A stretch of 64,000 nt of DNA from [Phialemoniopsis] sp. UDSM-2020 (lineage: Eukaryota; Ascomycota; Sordariomycetes; Thyridiales; Thyridiaceae): the NCBI GenBank assembly GCA_018873225.1, contig JAEILZ010000002.1, forward strand, positions 4,526,001 through 4,590,000. The letters run 5' to 3'. The notes under the pieces are model-generated. The model was not told the origin of the DNA, ran no database searches, and worked only from the letters and a program-made list of their open reading frames with translations. This document shows positions 32,641-43,829 of this stretch, in pieces (the first letter of the stretch is position 1; each line of letters starts with the position of its first letter). The position numbers were made by a program, and so were the translations under genes.

Positions 32641-34766
32641 TCATAGCATTCCGTTTGGTGACTCGTCAAACCCAAGGCCATCTCCGCCAAAGTAGACGTG
32701 CTGCGGTACCCCGAAGCCCATGCCGTGGTCCATAAGTAGGTTGACGTCGGGATTGAGCATCGACATGTCTAGCTGGCCGCTCATGTCTCCGAACCCGAGC
32801 GACAGTCCGGCCTGGTCAGCCGCGTTCGTCATGTCAGGTCGAGGGAGCTGAGGGTAGTTGTCCTGCCGGGGCGGCCGCTGGAGCACGCGCAGTATTCTGT
32901 CCAAGCCGTTGGCCATGTGATGCACTAGATGCCACTTGCCAACTTGGGTTGCGCGATAAACAGTCGCCAATTGCGAGAGGAGATCGATGACCATTCCCTT
33001 GTCGACAAGTTCGTTGCCATGTATTGAAGCAAGGCGCGCGAGAAACATACAGGCGAATCCGATCATGGAAAGAGCATAGCAAGGTAGTCCGACAAGGGCG
33101 GCTCTGACGTCCGAGTCTGAAAGGATCATGTTGATGATGGAGAGCGCTGCTGTTGCCGCCCCATCAGCGGCTTCGAGGAAGGCAGGAGGGACGGCCGAGT
33201 CTCGGAGTCCTCGGAAGACGTGGGAGAAGAGATACAGTTTGGCGAATTGACAGTGGAAAAGAGCGCCTTTGCGGGGGAAGTGCCCAAAATTCTCTTGGAT
33301 TTCTGGGAGTGATGTGATGTTAGTTCTGCGAGTGTGCTCATCTTGGTTTCTGAAATGGCTGATAGGAGACACTAACCTGGGAACATGGTGGACCAGTGGC
33401 GAAGCCACTGATCAAGCTGACGAGAAAAGCTTTTGATCTGTGGCAGGAAAACGACAGGAATGGGTTTGTCGGAATCAGGTCCAAAAAGGTCGCGGATGTT
33501 GTGATGAATGGTCAACAGCGCGACCTGGCTGGCCAAGCGTTGATCTCCCACGGTGGCAGTCGGAGCCTCAATGAGTACGTTGTATTGCTGAATTGCGGCA
33601 TCCTCGCGGGTTTCGCTCAGTCTGCCGTAAAGAGTAGATAAGTGTTGATCGCATATGTAGATCAGATACCAGATTCGTAGGTAATCGGCAGCATCTTCGC
33701 TGCCCTCGGTCTGGAGACGATGGAACTGGGCAGAGATGTTCAGTGTCGCGGCCCGGCGAGATGCTACGCCCGCCAACATCCACGATGAGTCATTTAGCCA
33801 GTACGAGGCGATGCACAGCGCGCGCAAATGGTCTCGATCAATGTGTCGGTCAAAGAGCGATTGCGTCATGAGCCTGCGGAACTCGCGATTGCAGATGAGG
33901 TAGATGTTGTTGCTCCTGAACTCGTGCATCGCCGAGACGGCGAGGATTGCCGCGGTGAGGATGGAGCTCTTTTGTCGCAACGCTGCCAATGAGCTATACC
34001 GGGCGCCGACACCGTACATGTAGTGATCCAAACTGTCGGTGTACAGGTGAAAGAGGCGTTCGGCATCTTCGGGAGACACGAGCCCCTGCGAGATCAGGTC
34101 CGAGGGAGCGCCATCTCGGGCGGGCTCGCTTGCCGACTCGTCGCCCGCCTCTAACGACCTCAGGGAGCTTAACTTTGTAAGGTGGTAGACGGATTGAATT
34201 GGCACCCTGGGCAAGTCTCGCTCGTCCTCGGGGGACATCTTGGGCGAGTTGTCGCACGATGGTCCGGCTTCTTCCACGAACGTCGGATCGCTGTGACCGG
34301 CGGAGACGGGCGTATTGGAAGCACCCTTAACGCTCTGCAGTGGGCCCATTTCGGGGAGATTGAGTGCCTTGAGAATGGCCTGGACATTCGAAGAGACCAT
34401 TTCGAGGTCTTGTATCAGAGCATCCGTTTGGGGGAGTCGCTCGTTGATCAGTGTCTGCAGGCTCTTGTTGAGCACACAAGGCAGGCCCTTTTCCGTGCAG
34501 CGGCGACAAGGCGGGCCAGTCTCGTCCATGAGGCAGCGAACCTTTTGCTTCCGGCACGCAGCACAGGCTTTCACTTTGCGCGAAATGACTGGGAGCGTCT
34601 GCAGAGCTGTCAGGTCGACACCTCTCGGTAAGCCCGGAGCAGCCGCACCGTGTGGCACGGCCGCAGCAGCACCGGAGCCAAGCCGGGAGGACGGGTGAGC
34701 CGGCGATTGAGATGAGCCGGGGCTGCCTTCCCCGAGGTCCGCGTCCGCCCATGATCGTTTCGCCAT
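32641..34766 (-). CDS. Zn2Cys6 transcription factor
   Basis: Two exons (34766-33377, 33302-32641) encode 683 residues; the intron 33303-33376 joins STMFP to EIQENFGHFP. The DNA-binding cluster is C68, C71, C78, C87, C90 and C97, spacing CX2CX6CX8CX2CX6C, preceded by ISRKVKA. A fungal transcription-factor middle homology region follows, with YSSLAALRQKSSILTAAILAVSA and LRALCIASYWLNDSSWMLAGVASRRAATLNIS. The C-terminus is acidic and hydrophobic, as in activation domains. The frame is open upstream to 35099, but the ATG at 34766 (MAKRSW) gives a normal N-terminus. It sits between the D-erythronate-dehydrogenase-like gene (3-prime end facing, 90 bases away) and the four-carbon acid sugar kinase, so it is the obvious candidate regulator of both. 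Confidence 0.9.
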
Positions 34767-36881
34767 GGTGGTCGGATGATCTGCTGTGTCGAGTCCCGTG
34801 TGGGCCGGGGCCAGTCCTGCTGCAAGTTGAGAGTTCGGCGCCGACTGCGGGCAGTAAGCCGGTCGGAGCTCTGGAGCGACAGGCAGCGGGAGTGGGATCC
34901 TTAATGCAAGAGAACCTGCTTGGCTACCCGGAGGCTTAGCTAGAGAAAGGGACGTTACCCGCCTCTGCACGTCTAATGGGATCGACGCGATTCCACTTTG
35001 CCTAAGCTCGGAGATTGACCGAGTTCTCCAGGTGTCAATTGAAGAAAGCCACGGAATAGACTGGAGAGAGCTTTTCGGGCAATGGCAGAGAAATTGCACA
35101 TTCTCCGACCTTGCTAAGTGAGGAGAATGCGCGATAGCGGCTTTGATCCACGTGATTACAGGCGGGGGAAGCGCTAACGCACGCTAAATCAGGAACCTGA
35201 ACAAGTGACGCCGCCCTGTAAGTCATCCCCAAAACACCCCAGCCGGCATCATTCCGGAACGGGCTTAATGGGTGCCTACAAACGTCTGGGCCATCACAGC
35301 AGGTCACTTCTAGATACGCAACGGGCATATTGGATCATACATTTTGAGTTGTTAGTGTTGAATTCAAGCCAGGACGGAGGGAAAAGGCCACCCTTGGGAA
35401 CTTGGCATCCACCATGCTGCTGTCGTTTATTAGGCGATGAGGTGTGGAGCCAGCCCGGACAGAATGCCGAGTCGCTTCCAGAGTTCCCAAGGGTTAGTCA
35501 TCCCGTTATCCCACACAACTACTGAAGGCGGGTGCATGTTAAGATAACAGATTTACAAACACAGCGCAGACATCAGACGCAGTGATGTTAGCACGATTAT
35601 CAATTGTCAAGCATGGCTGGTGCGTCTGTGCCAGATTGTCTGATTTCTACAGTTGATTGGTTGAGTGACAACAAGTCCAAGTTTGTAACTACGTTCACTC
35701 CTGGTTCAGTCTTCTATTTTATAAAACAACAATCTTTTAAAGGCTACTTGTTCAACGGTGTGTAAATAAATGACAGTTCAGTTCCCCGTGAAGCTCGTGG
35801 TTAGAGTGTGCACCACCCATATCTCTCCCAAAATTCCTTTACCATAATCAATTATCTTGTCAAGAGCACTGGACCCAGCTTTGGTCCCGAGTCCTCTTTT
35901 AAGGTTTAAGTGGGAGCTGTTGTAAGTTTTTCGTTGTCTAGACTAAGGGAACCATTTAGTAGTGCTATATGCTAATTGGATCATTAGATATGCAAATCAA
36001 GGACAAGTGATTGATGCCAGTATCGACCTTGTGCTGCCGCTTGGGATCCACCTGGTGACCCCAGTCAGCCCATGGAGAACCCCAGAGCACTCATCGCCGC
36101 GTACGAGGACGGTTGCCCGGTCTGGTCTTTCAACTGTATCTGCATCCATAACTCAGGTTGCTTGTCCTCGCGTTGTCTACCAAGGATCTCAGTTATTCAC
36201 TTCGTCATTCCAGTCTAACTTCGGCTCACAATCAACACGGACTCATCCTCCGTACATTAGATGTTCAGCCCAGGTATCATTAGTTATAAACACAAACCAA
36301 AAATCACAAGTACTCAATAGCCTTCCTTATCATTGCTAGTTTAAATAAACTCGGAAATTTACACAACTCTACTATTATTCTGAATTTATCAAGATCTGAA
36401 TGGTGTCCTTATGTAGATCGTCTTGAAGGTGTCCACTGCAGCTTCAGGCGCTTTAGCGGCTACCTAGCATAGCCCGGACTTGTTAGTGTGCTCGGCCTGG
36501 GCTACTCCAATAGTCGAAGTTGTGGAGGCGGACTGGGGCAGCCATCGGACTTGACGGCGATCTCTCCGAGCCACACCACTAAATGAATCCAACTGGCAAC
36601 GCTATCCCGGACAATGGTCGGGTTATCGGTCTTTCTCCAGGGCACATCCGCCTTGTCGGATGAGATCCATAGCATTCTAAGATATCTTCTAGAATATCAT
36701 CTAACGAAAGTCCTCGCTGCTTACTCTCATGACAATTCCGGCTTGCCATCAAACTCCATAAGATCTCTCATTCTCTAAGCCATAATTATTTGCAATATTC
36801 CAGAGAGTGTACTGAAGTCATTACCAAAACTGCATTCGACCTCCTTGAATTTGCAAATACTGGTCTCCATCGACGTCAACC
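34767..36881. other. 2.1-kb AT-rich divergent intergenic region
   Basis: This is the longest gap in the window. From about 35520 to 36780 the sequence is AT-rich, with a GC-richer island at about 36000-36270. The island contains a short frame starting MENPRALIAAYEDG at 36072, of fewer than 60 codons. No transposon ends, terminal repeats or domain were recognised, so this may be a long regulatory region or decayed sequence. Confidence 0.5.
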
Positions 36882-38309
36882 ATGGCGCTTGACCTCGCCT
36901 CGACCCTCGCGGGCCTCCCGCAGAATAGCACCAAGAATGCCCAAGCACAAGTACAGAGTATCCTCCGGGATTCCAGCTCACAAGTGCCTGTCCTGGTCGC
37001 TCTCGATGACGACCCCACCGGCACACAGACCTGCAATGGCATTCCGGTTTTGATGACGTGGGAGGCCGATACTTTGGCACAAGAGCTACAACGGACACCA
37101 AAGGGCAGCGGCTTCTTCATTCTCACCAATTCGCGCGCCCTGCTGCCCGGCCCGGCCGAGGAGCTGATTGGCGAGATCATCACTAACCTGAAGGCCGCTT
37201 CGGCGACGACCGGCGTGCCCTTTGAGATCGTCCTGCGCAGCGACTCAACCCTCAGAGGTCACTTCCCGCTAGAGGCAGACGTGGCCCAGCGCATCCTCGG
37301 CCCTGCCGATGCATGTCTGCTCTGCCCCTTCTTCTTCCAGGGCGGCCGCTACACCATTGACGACACGCACTATGTCATCGAGGGCGACAAGCTGGTCCCC
37401 GCGGCGGAGACCCCCTTCGCCAAAGACGCCACGTTCGGCTACCGAAACTCCAACCTCCGCGCCTACGTTGAGGAGAAGAGCCAGGGCCGCATCAAGGCCA
37501 GTGACGTCGCCTCATTGAGCCTGGACACTATCCGCACGGGTGGCCCTGACGCTGTTCTGAAGCAGCTGCTCGCAGTCCCCAAGGGCTCGGTAGTGGTTGT
37601 GAACGCCACGACAGACGAGGACGTCGACGTCGTCATCCTCGCGGTCTTGGCCGCGAGCAAGCAAGGGAAGCGCTACCTCTACCGGACGGGCGCCGCCTTT
37701 GTATCTTCCAGACTCGGCATCGCGCAGATCCCGCCCATCTCGGCCGCCCAGCTCAATTTCCACCCTAACGTTGGCGGTCTCGTCATTGCTGGCTCCTACG
37801 TACCCAAGACGACTGCGCAGCTGACCAAGCTCATCGAGGCAAGCGGCGACCGCCTGACTGTTGCCGAACTTCAGGTCGAGCAGCTATTAAAGTCGCCAGC
37901 AGACGCCGACAAGGCCGTCGCAGACGCCATTTCCTTAGCCGAGAAGGAGATCACGAGAGGACAGGACGTGCTCGTCATGACGAGCCGCAAGCTTATCGTA
38001 GGGGCTGACGAGGCCAAAAGTCTCGAGATCGGATCTGTGGTGGCCAAGGCGCTCGTCAAGTTCCTCGTAGAGCTCAAGACGAAGCCGCGCTACGTGATTG
38101 CCAAGGGCGGCATCACTTCGTCCGACATGGCTTCCAAGGGGCTTCGCATGAAGCGGGCAGATATCGTGGGCCAGGCGGCGGCAGGCGTGCCCCTGTGGAG
38201 ATGCGACGAGCCTACTTCCAAGTGGCCCGGTCTGCCCTATGTTGTTTTCCCTGGCAACGTGGGCGCGGTAGATACGTTGTACCAGGTCGTGAATGACTGG
38301 AGAGCTTAG
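36882..38309 (+). CDS. Four-carbon acid sugar kinase (OtnK/DenK-like, DUF1537 family)
   Basis: A single exon encodes 475 residues. The N-terminal substrate-binding domain opens with VPVLVALDDDPTGTQTCNG, the family hallmark with its acidic DDDPTGT motif, followed by FFILTNSRALLP and FEIVLRSDSTLRGHFP. The C-terminal nucleotide-binding domain contains RYVIAKGGITSSDMASKGL and YVVFPGNVG. In bacteria these kinases phosphorylate 3-oxo-tetronate, D-threonate, L-threonate or D-erythronate at O-4, feeding an aldolase or decarboxylase that gives DHAP. Together with the D-erythronate-dehydrogenase-like gene 4 kb away it suggests four-carbon sugar-acid use. No isomerase (OtnI) or decarboxylase (OtnC) gene is present in the window. 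No targeting signal is seen, so a cytosolic location is likely. Confidence 0.92.
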   Translation: MALDLASTLAGLPQNSTKNAQAQVQSILRDSSSQVPVLVALDDDPTGTQTCNGIPVLMTWEADTLAQELQRTPKGSGFFILTNSRALLPGPAEELIGEIITNLKAASATTGVPFEIVLRSDSTLRGHFPLEADVAQRILGPADACLLCPFFFQGGRYTIDDTHYVIEGDKLVPAAETPFAKDATFGYRNSNLRAYVEEKSQGRIKASDVASLSLDTIRTGGPDAVLKQLLAVPKGSVVVVNATTDEDVDVVILAVLAASKQGKRYLYRTGAAFVSSRLGIAQIPPISAAQLNFHPNVGGLVIAGSYVPKTTAQLTKLIEASGDRLTVAELQVEQLLKSPADADKAVADAISLAEKEITRGQDVLVMTSRKLIVGADEAKSLEIGSVVAKALVKFLVELKTKPRYVIAKGGITSSDMASKGLRMKRADIVGQAAAGVPLWRCDEPTSKWPGLPYVVFPGNVGAVDTLYQVVNDWRA

Positions 38310-39402
38310 ACAAAGTATACCAAATAATAGACACGCATTTACAATGCCTTGTATAAGGATAAAGTGTTGAGTTGATTGTTCCTGACACGGGAAACAAATA
38401 CAGGGTACTCTGGTTATGTCGATGTCCTTATAAGCCTCGGTCCTTCACGCAAGAAAAACAATTCAGCTCAAGGTACAAACGCCATGGACGACTGAGCACG
38501 AGATGGAACAGTACGTTTCGTATTAGACTCTCACTTCCGCTGAAAAGCAGTTCGGCCCATTGGGCGACTTTGTCGTTTCTGTGCGAGACCAAAGTCTGGG
38601 CCTGATCGCGTGCGAGTGACGGCGAATGGCGGAAAGCTTTAATGTCGTTTTGAGCTGTCGTATCTGTCATGTTAGCGCCGCGACACGGGGTATCAAATCG
38701 GCTGCTACTTGTCGTCCGGCGCGGGCACCAACACATCCTCCTGGTTGGCTACTGGAGCAGCGTATCTTACTTTCTTAGATGTTGATGGGTAGAACAATGA
38801 TGATACTTCTCTTATAATATCTTTTTATTGAATATCTTTTCATAGAACTTCGATGTAGAGGTGGAACCAAGGTGCTTGAATACAAGCGGTTTGCGAGACG
38901 ACCAAGTGGCATACTGTCAGTGACCTCGGCTCGTAGTAAATAACTCTTGAGAATCACCTTGAACCAATAAAAGTATGTTTGATACCTACTCGCCTTGACG
39001 TCCATTTCGAGTTTCTTTCGATATTGACACGGCATATCCGCGCGGCCGGGACTGTGGAGTGTCTGCCATGTTCCCTCGGTTCCCTCGATCCCTCGAAAAA
39101 GTGTGGCACCATTGTTGCTGGTCTAGTAAGTGGGCGGTGATTGCGTGCTACACCAGAAAATGTTACAATCAGCCCAAAGCGATCAAATCTGTCATGTTAG
39201 CATGGTGAATGGTCCCAAAATCATCTGCAGAGATATCTCAAAGATCTCTGGTTTGGCATAGCGTCCATCGCGTGCCAGATGCACAAGCAATTTAAAATCG
39301 TTACAATGCCTGCCAATTGATCAGGATGCAGAGTGCAACCTCTTGTACCAGCATCACCCGTTCATTCTTCTTGTTATTTCAAGTCCAAAGATTCAACGCA
39401 CA
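38310..39402. other. Intergenic, no supported gene
   Basis: A 1.09-kb stretch between two rightward genes. A 14-base word TCTGTCATGTTAGC occurs at 38663-38676 and again at 39188-39201; nothing around the two copies matches. The part at 38780-38860 is AT-rich. No gene is supported. Confidence 0.5.
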
Positions 39403-41413
39403 ATGACCGAGAAACGAGAAGATACCACCGTGGTGGGCACACCCGCCAGTTCTTTCGAAGCTTCACCCGAATGGACTGCCGAGGAGGAGAAAAGCCTCGT
39501 GCGCAGGTTTGTGGTCCGGATACCTCTTGACAAATCAGCAAGTACTGACTGATAGATGCCAGAATTGACCTCACGGTCATGCCTTTGTTGATAATAGGGT
39601 TCTTTGCCCTCCAGATCGATCGCTCCAACATGTACGTCAGAACGAAACCCCACAAGCTCTTGTCTCAGAATGTCGATTAACGTATGGCAGAGGCAACGCA
39701 ATGACCGACAATCTCCTCCAAGAAGTGGGTATCAACCAATTTCAGTACAACGTGGGAAACCAACTCATGTACTTGGGCATCGTGCTGTTTGAGGTGTGCA
39801 CCAGACCCTTTAATGCGTCGACCTGTAGGTCGACTTCAACTGACAAATTCCCAGATCCCGTCCAATTTAGTTCTGTATCGTTTGGGACCAGCGCTATGGA
39901 TTGGATTCCAGATTCTTGCTTGGTTAGTGAGGCCATGTTGTTCTTCCATCAAAGTCAAGGGACTGACCTTCTGAGTCCCTAGGGGATTCGTCGCTACTTT
40001 CCAAGCTTTCATCAAAGGCCACGGCTATGGTCCGTATTTGGCAACGAGATTTCTGTTGGGGGTGTGCGAATGTGGATACATCCCGGCGGCCCTCTTTACA
40101 ATCACAAGGTTTTATAAGAGGGAGGAGACGAGCAAGAGGTTTGCAATCTTCTTTCTTGGCAACATGACCGCCAATGGGGCGGCTGGCCTTCTTGCCTTCG
40201 GCATGTAAGTTGCACAACCCCGTGCCCGTTCTTCAGGCTGCTGACATGATGTAGTCTCCGCATGCGCGGAGTTGCAGGGCTTTCTGGATGGCAATGGCTG
40301 TTTCTCGTATGTCATAATCTATGAGACTGAGTAATTTCATGCTGGCTGACTCCAAAATAGATTGAGGGAATCTTGACTCTCGTCGTTGCTGTTTCTTTCA
40401 TTGCATTCTTCCCTCGGTCCACTCGCCAGCCCGTGTCGCTGGTTGGGCTTCGATACTTCAACGATCGCGAGGCCGAGATTCTTACTGCTCGGGTTCTCAG
40501 GGATGATCCCAGCAAACTTCAGGCGAAGACCAAAGTCACGAAGGAAGAGCTCAAAGCAGTAGTAAGTCACTGTCACAACTATCGTATCTCAGTCTCTTCG
40601 CGTCGCTGACGACCGCTAGCTGACCAACTGGACACTGATTGGCCATGTCCTGACAACCATCTGCTGTCTATCAGCCACTTCGTCCCTGTTCGCCTTTGCG
40701 CCATCTATCGTCGCAACATATGGTTACGAGAAGCTTCAAGCTAATGCTATGACTTCTATTGGGTACTGGCTTCTCTTGGTGACAACCGTTGCTTGGGGCT
40801 GGCTCGCGTAAGTCTTGGCTTCCGCGCGTCTTTCTTGTTGAATCTATCTTCGACTCACATGTCTAACTAGTGATCGATGGGGTCGACGGGGTCCGATGGT
40901 TTTCCTTGGTGTTTTTATCGGCTGGGTGCTCATTGTAAGTCTATATCTCATTGAGGTTGATATGTTCGAAAACATACTAACAAGTGGCTGCAGATTGCCA
41001 ACAAGGCGATCTCTAAGGGCGACGATATGAATGGCAAGTTCGCCCTCTTGACACTCATCATTGCGTTCAGCTTCAATTGGCGTAAGTAGACGCACCATAT
41101 CCCAATTTCATCGTCCGTACACTGACGACGCTTAGATCCAATCAACGGTTCCTGGCTAGCATTGAATGCCAAGAGTGATGGGCAAAGATCCATCACTATG
41201 GCGATTTTCATCATGGCCGCAAATACCTCTGGTATCGTCAGTGGCCAAATCTTTCAAGCCAAAGACGCTCCACGGTATGAGACGGCGTGGTCAGTGACCG
41301 TTGCTCTTGCGTGCCTCGGATTGGTCATTTCCGTCTGGACAAACTTCCAGTACCATTGGCTCAATCGCCGGAACGCGAAGAAGGGAGACTCAACTTTTGT
41401 GTATTCACCCTAA
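39403..41413 (+). CDS. MFS anion:cation symporter, Dal5/allantoate-permease-like
   Basis: Eleven exons: 39403-39506, 39563-39631, 39691-39793, 39855-39922, 39983-40204, 40255-40306, 40361-40561, 40620-40807, 40871-40934, 40994-41081 and 41136-41413, encoding 478 residues. All ten introns are GT-AG, 49-63 nt long, and fit in phase. The reconstructed sequence reads SLVRRIDLTVMPLL, ALQIDRSNIGNA, LFEIPSNLVLYR, RFLLGVCECGYIPAALFTITRFYKREE, SGWQWLF and ADRWGRRGPMVF, the signature string of the fungal ACS (Dal5-like) transporters for organic anions, vitamins and ureides. About 12 membrane helices are expected at the plasma membrane. It lies between the sugar-acid kinase and the bZIP gene; whether it carries a sugar acid is an open question. 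Confidence 0.9.
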
Positions 41414-41912
41414 AGAAGTGGCAATTCGAAAAGAGACGGCATATGTGATCACAGATTTGAGTACATCGTAGTAGTAGCTAGTGGCGAGTCCTTGAGAGTC
41501 GTTCTGAAGATCTTAGGACCATGTCAACTGTTGGCAGCACGAGAGTTGCGAGAAGCTACTCTGCAATAAAGCTAAAGAGCGAAAGTTTTTCGGCCCTTCC
41601 AGAAATAACTTAGACAATCTCTTGATCACGTCTAAAGCACCCCGGTTAGACGAGGACTGGTAAGGTTCTGAATCATCGCAAGCCGATGCATAGCACAAGC
41701 AGATTTCTCCTTGCAATCTCAGCTGATGTCCACCATATACGATCTTGGCCGAATGTACACTGTCGCACTTTGATTTTGACCCCAAGCATCTTGCGAGCGG
41801 CGTGAACATGCTCTGTTCACAGGCCGCGATGATGGTGTCATTGTGGGGCTTCAGCTCGCAATATTGAAGGAGGCCGAGATGGGCCTTTATATCCACGGGC
41901 GAAACCCACCAA
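41414..41912. other. Intergenic, promoter of bZIP gene
   Basis: A 499-base stretch between two rightward genes. A minus-strand open frame spanning 41513-42049 runs into the bZIP gene and has no domain, so it is a shadow frame. Confidence 0.5.
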
Positions 41913-43166
41913 ATGCGCCAACATGACATATTTCCCTCGTCTATGGCTGCTAATATGAAGCAAGGAAACAAAGACTCAAACGCGAGCCGGCGTGTAAGCA
42001 GGCTCACGGCCGAACAGGCCGAGAAGAAGCGGGCGATCGACCGGGACAATCAGCGCCATCACCGCGCCAAGACCAAGGCATACATCCGCACGCTCGAGCA
42101 AAAGGTGGCCGAGCTGACGGCCAGCCTAGAAAGGGTCCAAGACGTACTCGGAAGCTATCGAAAAGGGGCCGACGCGTCTCGCGCAGCAGCATTGTCGCTC
42201 TCCTCGACTTCCACTGAGCAGGGTAACTACCATGCGGTCAAACCTAGCACATCACCAGACTCACAGCCGCCAGAAAGTAGTACTTTGGCGCATATAGAGT
42301 CATTGCCTCTGGACTTTGGACCGGCTATACCGACTCTGAATATCAGCGCTGAACAGGACTTCACCTTTTTTGACTGGGATGTCTTTGGTCTTGTCGACAG
42401 CACACCGACCTCGGCGGACACCATTCATGCAGATCATGCCGCTCCCTTGAAGACAGCTGCCATATCCCTGGAGGAAAGCAATGGGCAGGATCATCTTCCA
42501 GACTGGCAGCAGATGCCTCTCTATCTTGAACCCACCACCAAACTTGACGAGGTCATCATCAACACCACAACAGCATGGCGTGCTCGCCTACAGCGCGGCC
42601 TGCAGGACGAGGAGTTTGACAATCCGGTCTTTCCGAGTATATCGTCGCTGCTAAACCGTCCCATCAAACGCGAGCAGGTGTTGTTCAGCTCCTTCACGGC
42701 AACAATTGCTGCACAGGTGTGGAGGTCTCCAGTCAGCGCCCTCGCAGAGCGCATCAGCTTCATGTACAACCTTTCGCACCTTGTACGTTGGCTTGTATGT
42801 CGATCCAAGGAAACGTACGAGCAGATGCCGCCCTTCCTGCGACCCACGGAGTTGCAACGGACAGTGCCGCACGCGGCGTGGGTCAGCATGGTGCCGTTCC
42901 CCGCGGCGCGGGACGCGCTGATCAGGAACATGGACCTGAGCAGGTTCGAGGAGTACAGACAACTCACGGGGCTGTCTCTCTCTGTCAATTGGCCGTACCA
43001 TCCCTGGACAGCATTTGTCGAATCTCCCGACAAGCGTGATTTGATGTTGCATCCCGTGTTCGAAGCACATATTAGAAAGCAGTCAAATCTAACGGTGGGC
43101 AGAGAAGTTTGCAATGCCTTTCCGTTCTTGGAGACGGTGTGCAACTGGTCAGACAAGGAAACATAG
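41913..43166 (+). CDS. bZIP transcription factor with DUF3425 domain
   Basis: A single exon of 417 residues. The basic region EKKRAIDRDNQRHHRAKTK occupies about residues 38-56, and the leucine heptads run from residue 58 to 80 (LEQKVAELTASLERVQDVL). The C-terminal half has the DUF3425 layout: RISFMYNLSHLVRWLV, PPFLRPTELQRTVPHAAWVSMVPFPAARDALI, and then SLSVNWPYHPW before a hydrophobic end. This pairing is restricted to filamentous fungi; members have been tied to stress or secondary metabolism, but most are uncharacterised. The target is unknown. An in-frame ATG at 41943 would shorten it by ten residues without touching the domains. Confidence 0.9.
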   Translation: MRQHDIFPSSMAANMKQGNKDSNASRRVSRLTAEQAEKKRAIDRDNQRHHRAKTKAYIRTLEQKVAELTASLERVQDVLGSYRKGADASRAAALSLSSTSTEQGNYHAVKPSTSPDSQPPESSTLAHIESLPLDFGPAIPTLNISAEQDFTFFDWDVFGLVDSTPTSADTIHADHAAPLKTAAISLEESNGQDHLPDWQQMPLYLEPTTKLDEVIINTTTAWRARLQRGLQDEEFDNPVFPSISSLLNRPIKREQVLFSSFTATIAAQVWRSPVSALAERISFMYNLSHLVRWLVCRSKETYEQMPPFLRPTELQRTVPHAAWVSMVPFPAARDALIRNMDLSRFEEYRQLTGLSLSVNWPYHPWTAFVESPDKRDLMLHPVFEAHIRKQSNLTVGREVCNAFPFLETVCNWSDKET

Positions 43167-43708
43167 GAAATGGGAACATAGTTCTGTTCAAATGCACTCG
43201 CCAATACTAGCCAAAAGAGAATGAGAAAGATGGCCATGGTCTCACACCCTTCTCCTGACTGATCAGTCACGGCTGTTGTATCGCAGGCCAATAGCAATTC
43301 CGCTCGTTCGGGCCTCAGCTCTCTCATGGCAGCCACTCTGCGTTCCCGAGGGCCGTCTGCCTTGGCCAGCTGCCAATTTCATTGGTGTCTTCGTACACTT
43401 TGCGCTTTGACGCAGTCATGCTTTGGGGGTCTCTGGCTCCCTCCGTGCTTTCAGGACCGCTGCAGCTGGTTGGTCGCGCGGGGATTCCGAGGTAGCCCAG
43501 CCAGCTTTGTTTCTTCATCCCCGTATCTTCTGTGCTCTTTATCGGCACCTAGAAACATAATAGATACCCAAAACTTTGGCGCGAAACATGCTGATAACAC
43601 ACCGCTTCGCCCCCTGACGCCCGTGACGGTGCTGACACGTGGATCCCCCAGTGGACCATGAGTGGTTTTTGATTCGGCAGTCCGAGCGGGGATCGCTTCC
43701 CTTCCAGG

Positions 43709-43716
43709 TATTTAAG
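43709..43716 (+). promoter_or_regulatory. TATA-like box with overlapping AGGGG word
   Basis: TATTTAAG lies 121 bases before the ATG at 43830, and AGGGG follows directly at 43715-43719. The position fits a core promoter of a stress-type gene. Confidence 0.4.
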
Positions 43717-43730
43717 GGGTCGCGCTTGGA

Positions 43731-43770
43731 AGTCTTGGCTTTCCTTGGCTTCTCTTGGCTTTTCCTTGGC
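43731..43770 (+). repeat. Four-copy 10-nt tandem repeat in the leader (CTTGGC units)
   Basis: CTTGGC recurs at 43734, 43744, 43754 and 43765 inside a T/C-rich tract. It lies between the TATA-like box and the start codon, so it probably falls at the transcription start or in the 5-prime UTR, where pyrimidine-rich tracts are common in strongly expressed fungal genes. Confidence 0.8.
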
Positions 43771-43829
43771 AGAGATCACTTACACCACGGTACAGAACTC
43801 TACGTACATCTTCTACCAGACTTTTCGCG

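Larger units (their letters stand above)
43167..43829. other. Promoter and leader region of the Cys-rich small protein
   Basis: A 663-base stretch. Near its end are CCCCT (43611-43615), a TATTTAAG TATA-like box (43709-43716) overlapping AGGGG, and a four-copy CTTGGC tandem repeat (43731-43770). AGGGG/CCCCT words match the fungal stress-response element; their function here is not shown. Confidence 0.5.

Noticed and set aside
32641..35099. Longer transcription factor starting at 35099
   Set aside because: The extra 111 residues are low-complexity read-through of the leader; the ATG at 34766 gives the usual distance to the zinc cluster.
38663..39201. 14-base word TCTGTCATGTTAGC occurring twice 525 bases apart
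   Set aside because: Similarity does not extend beyond the word, so it does not define terminal repeats of an element.
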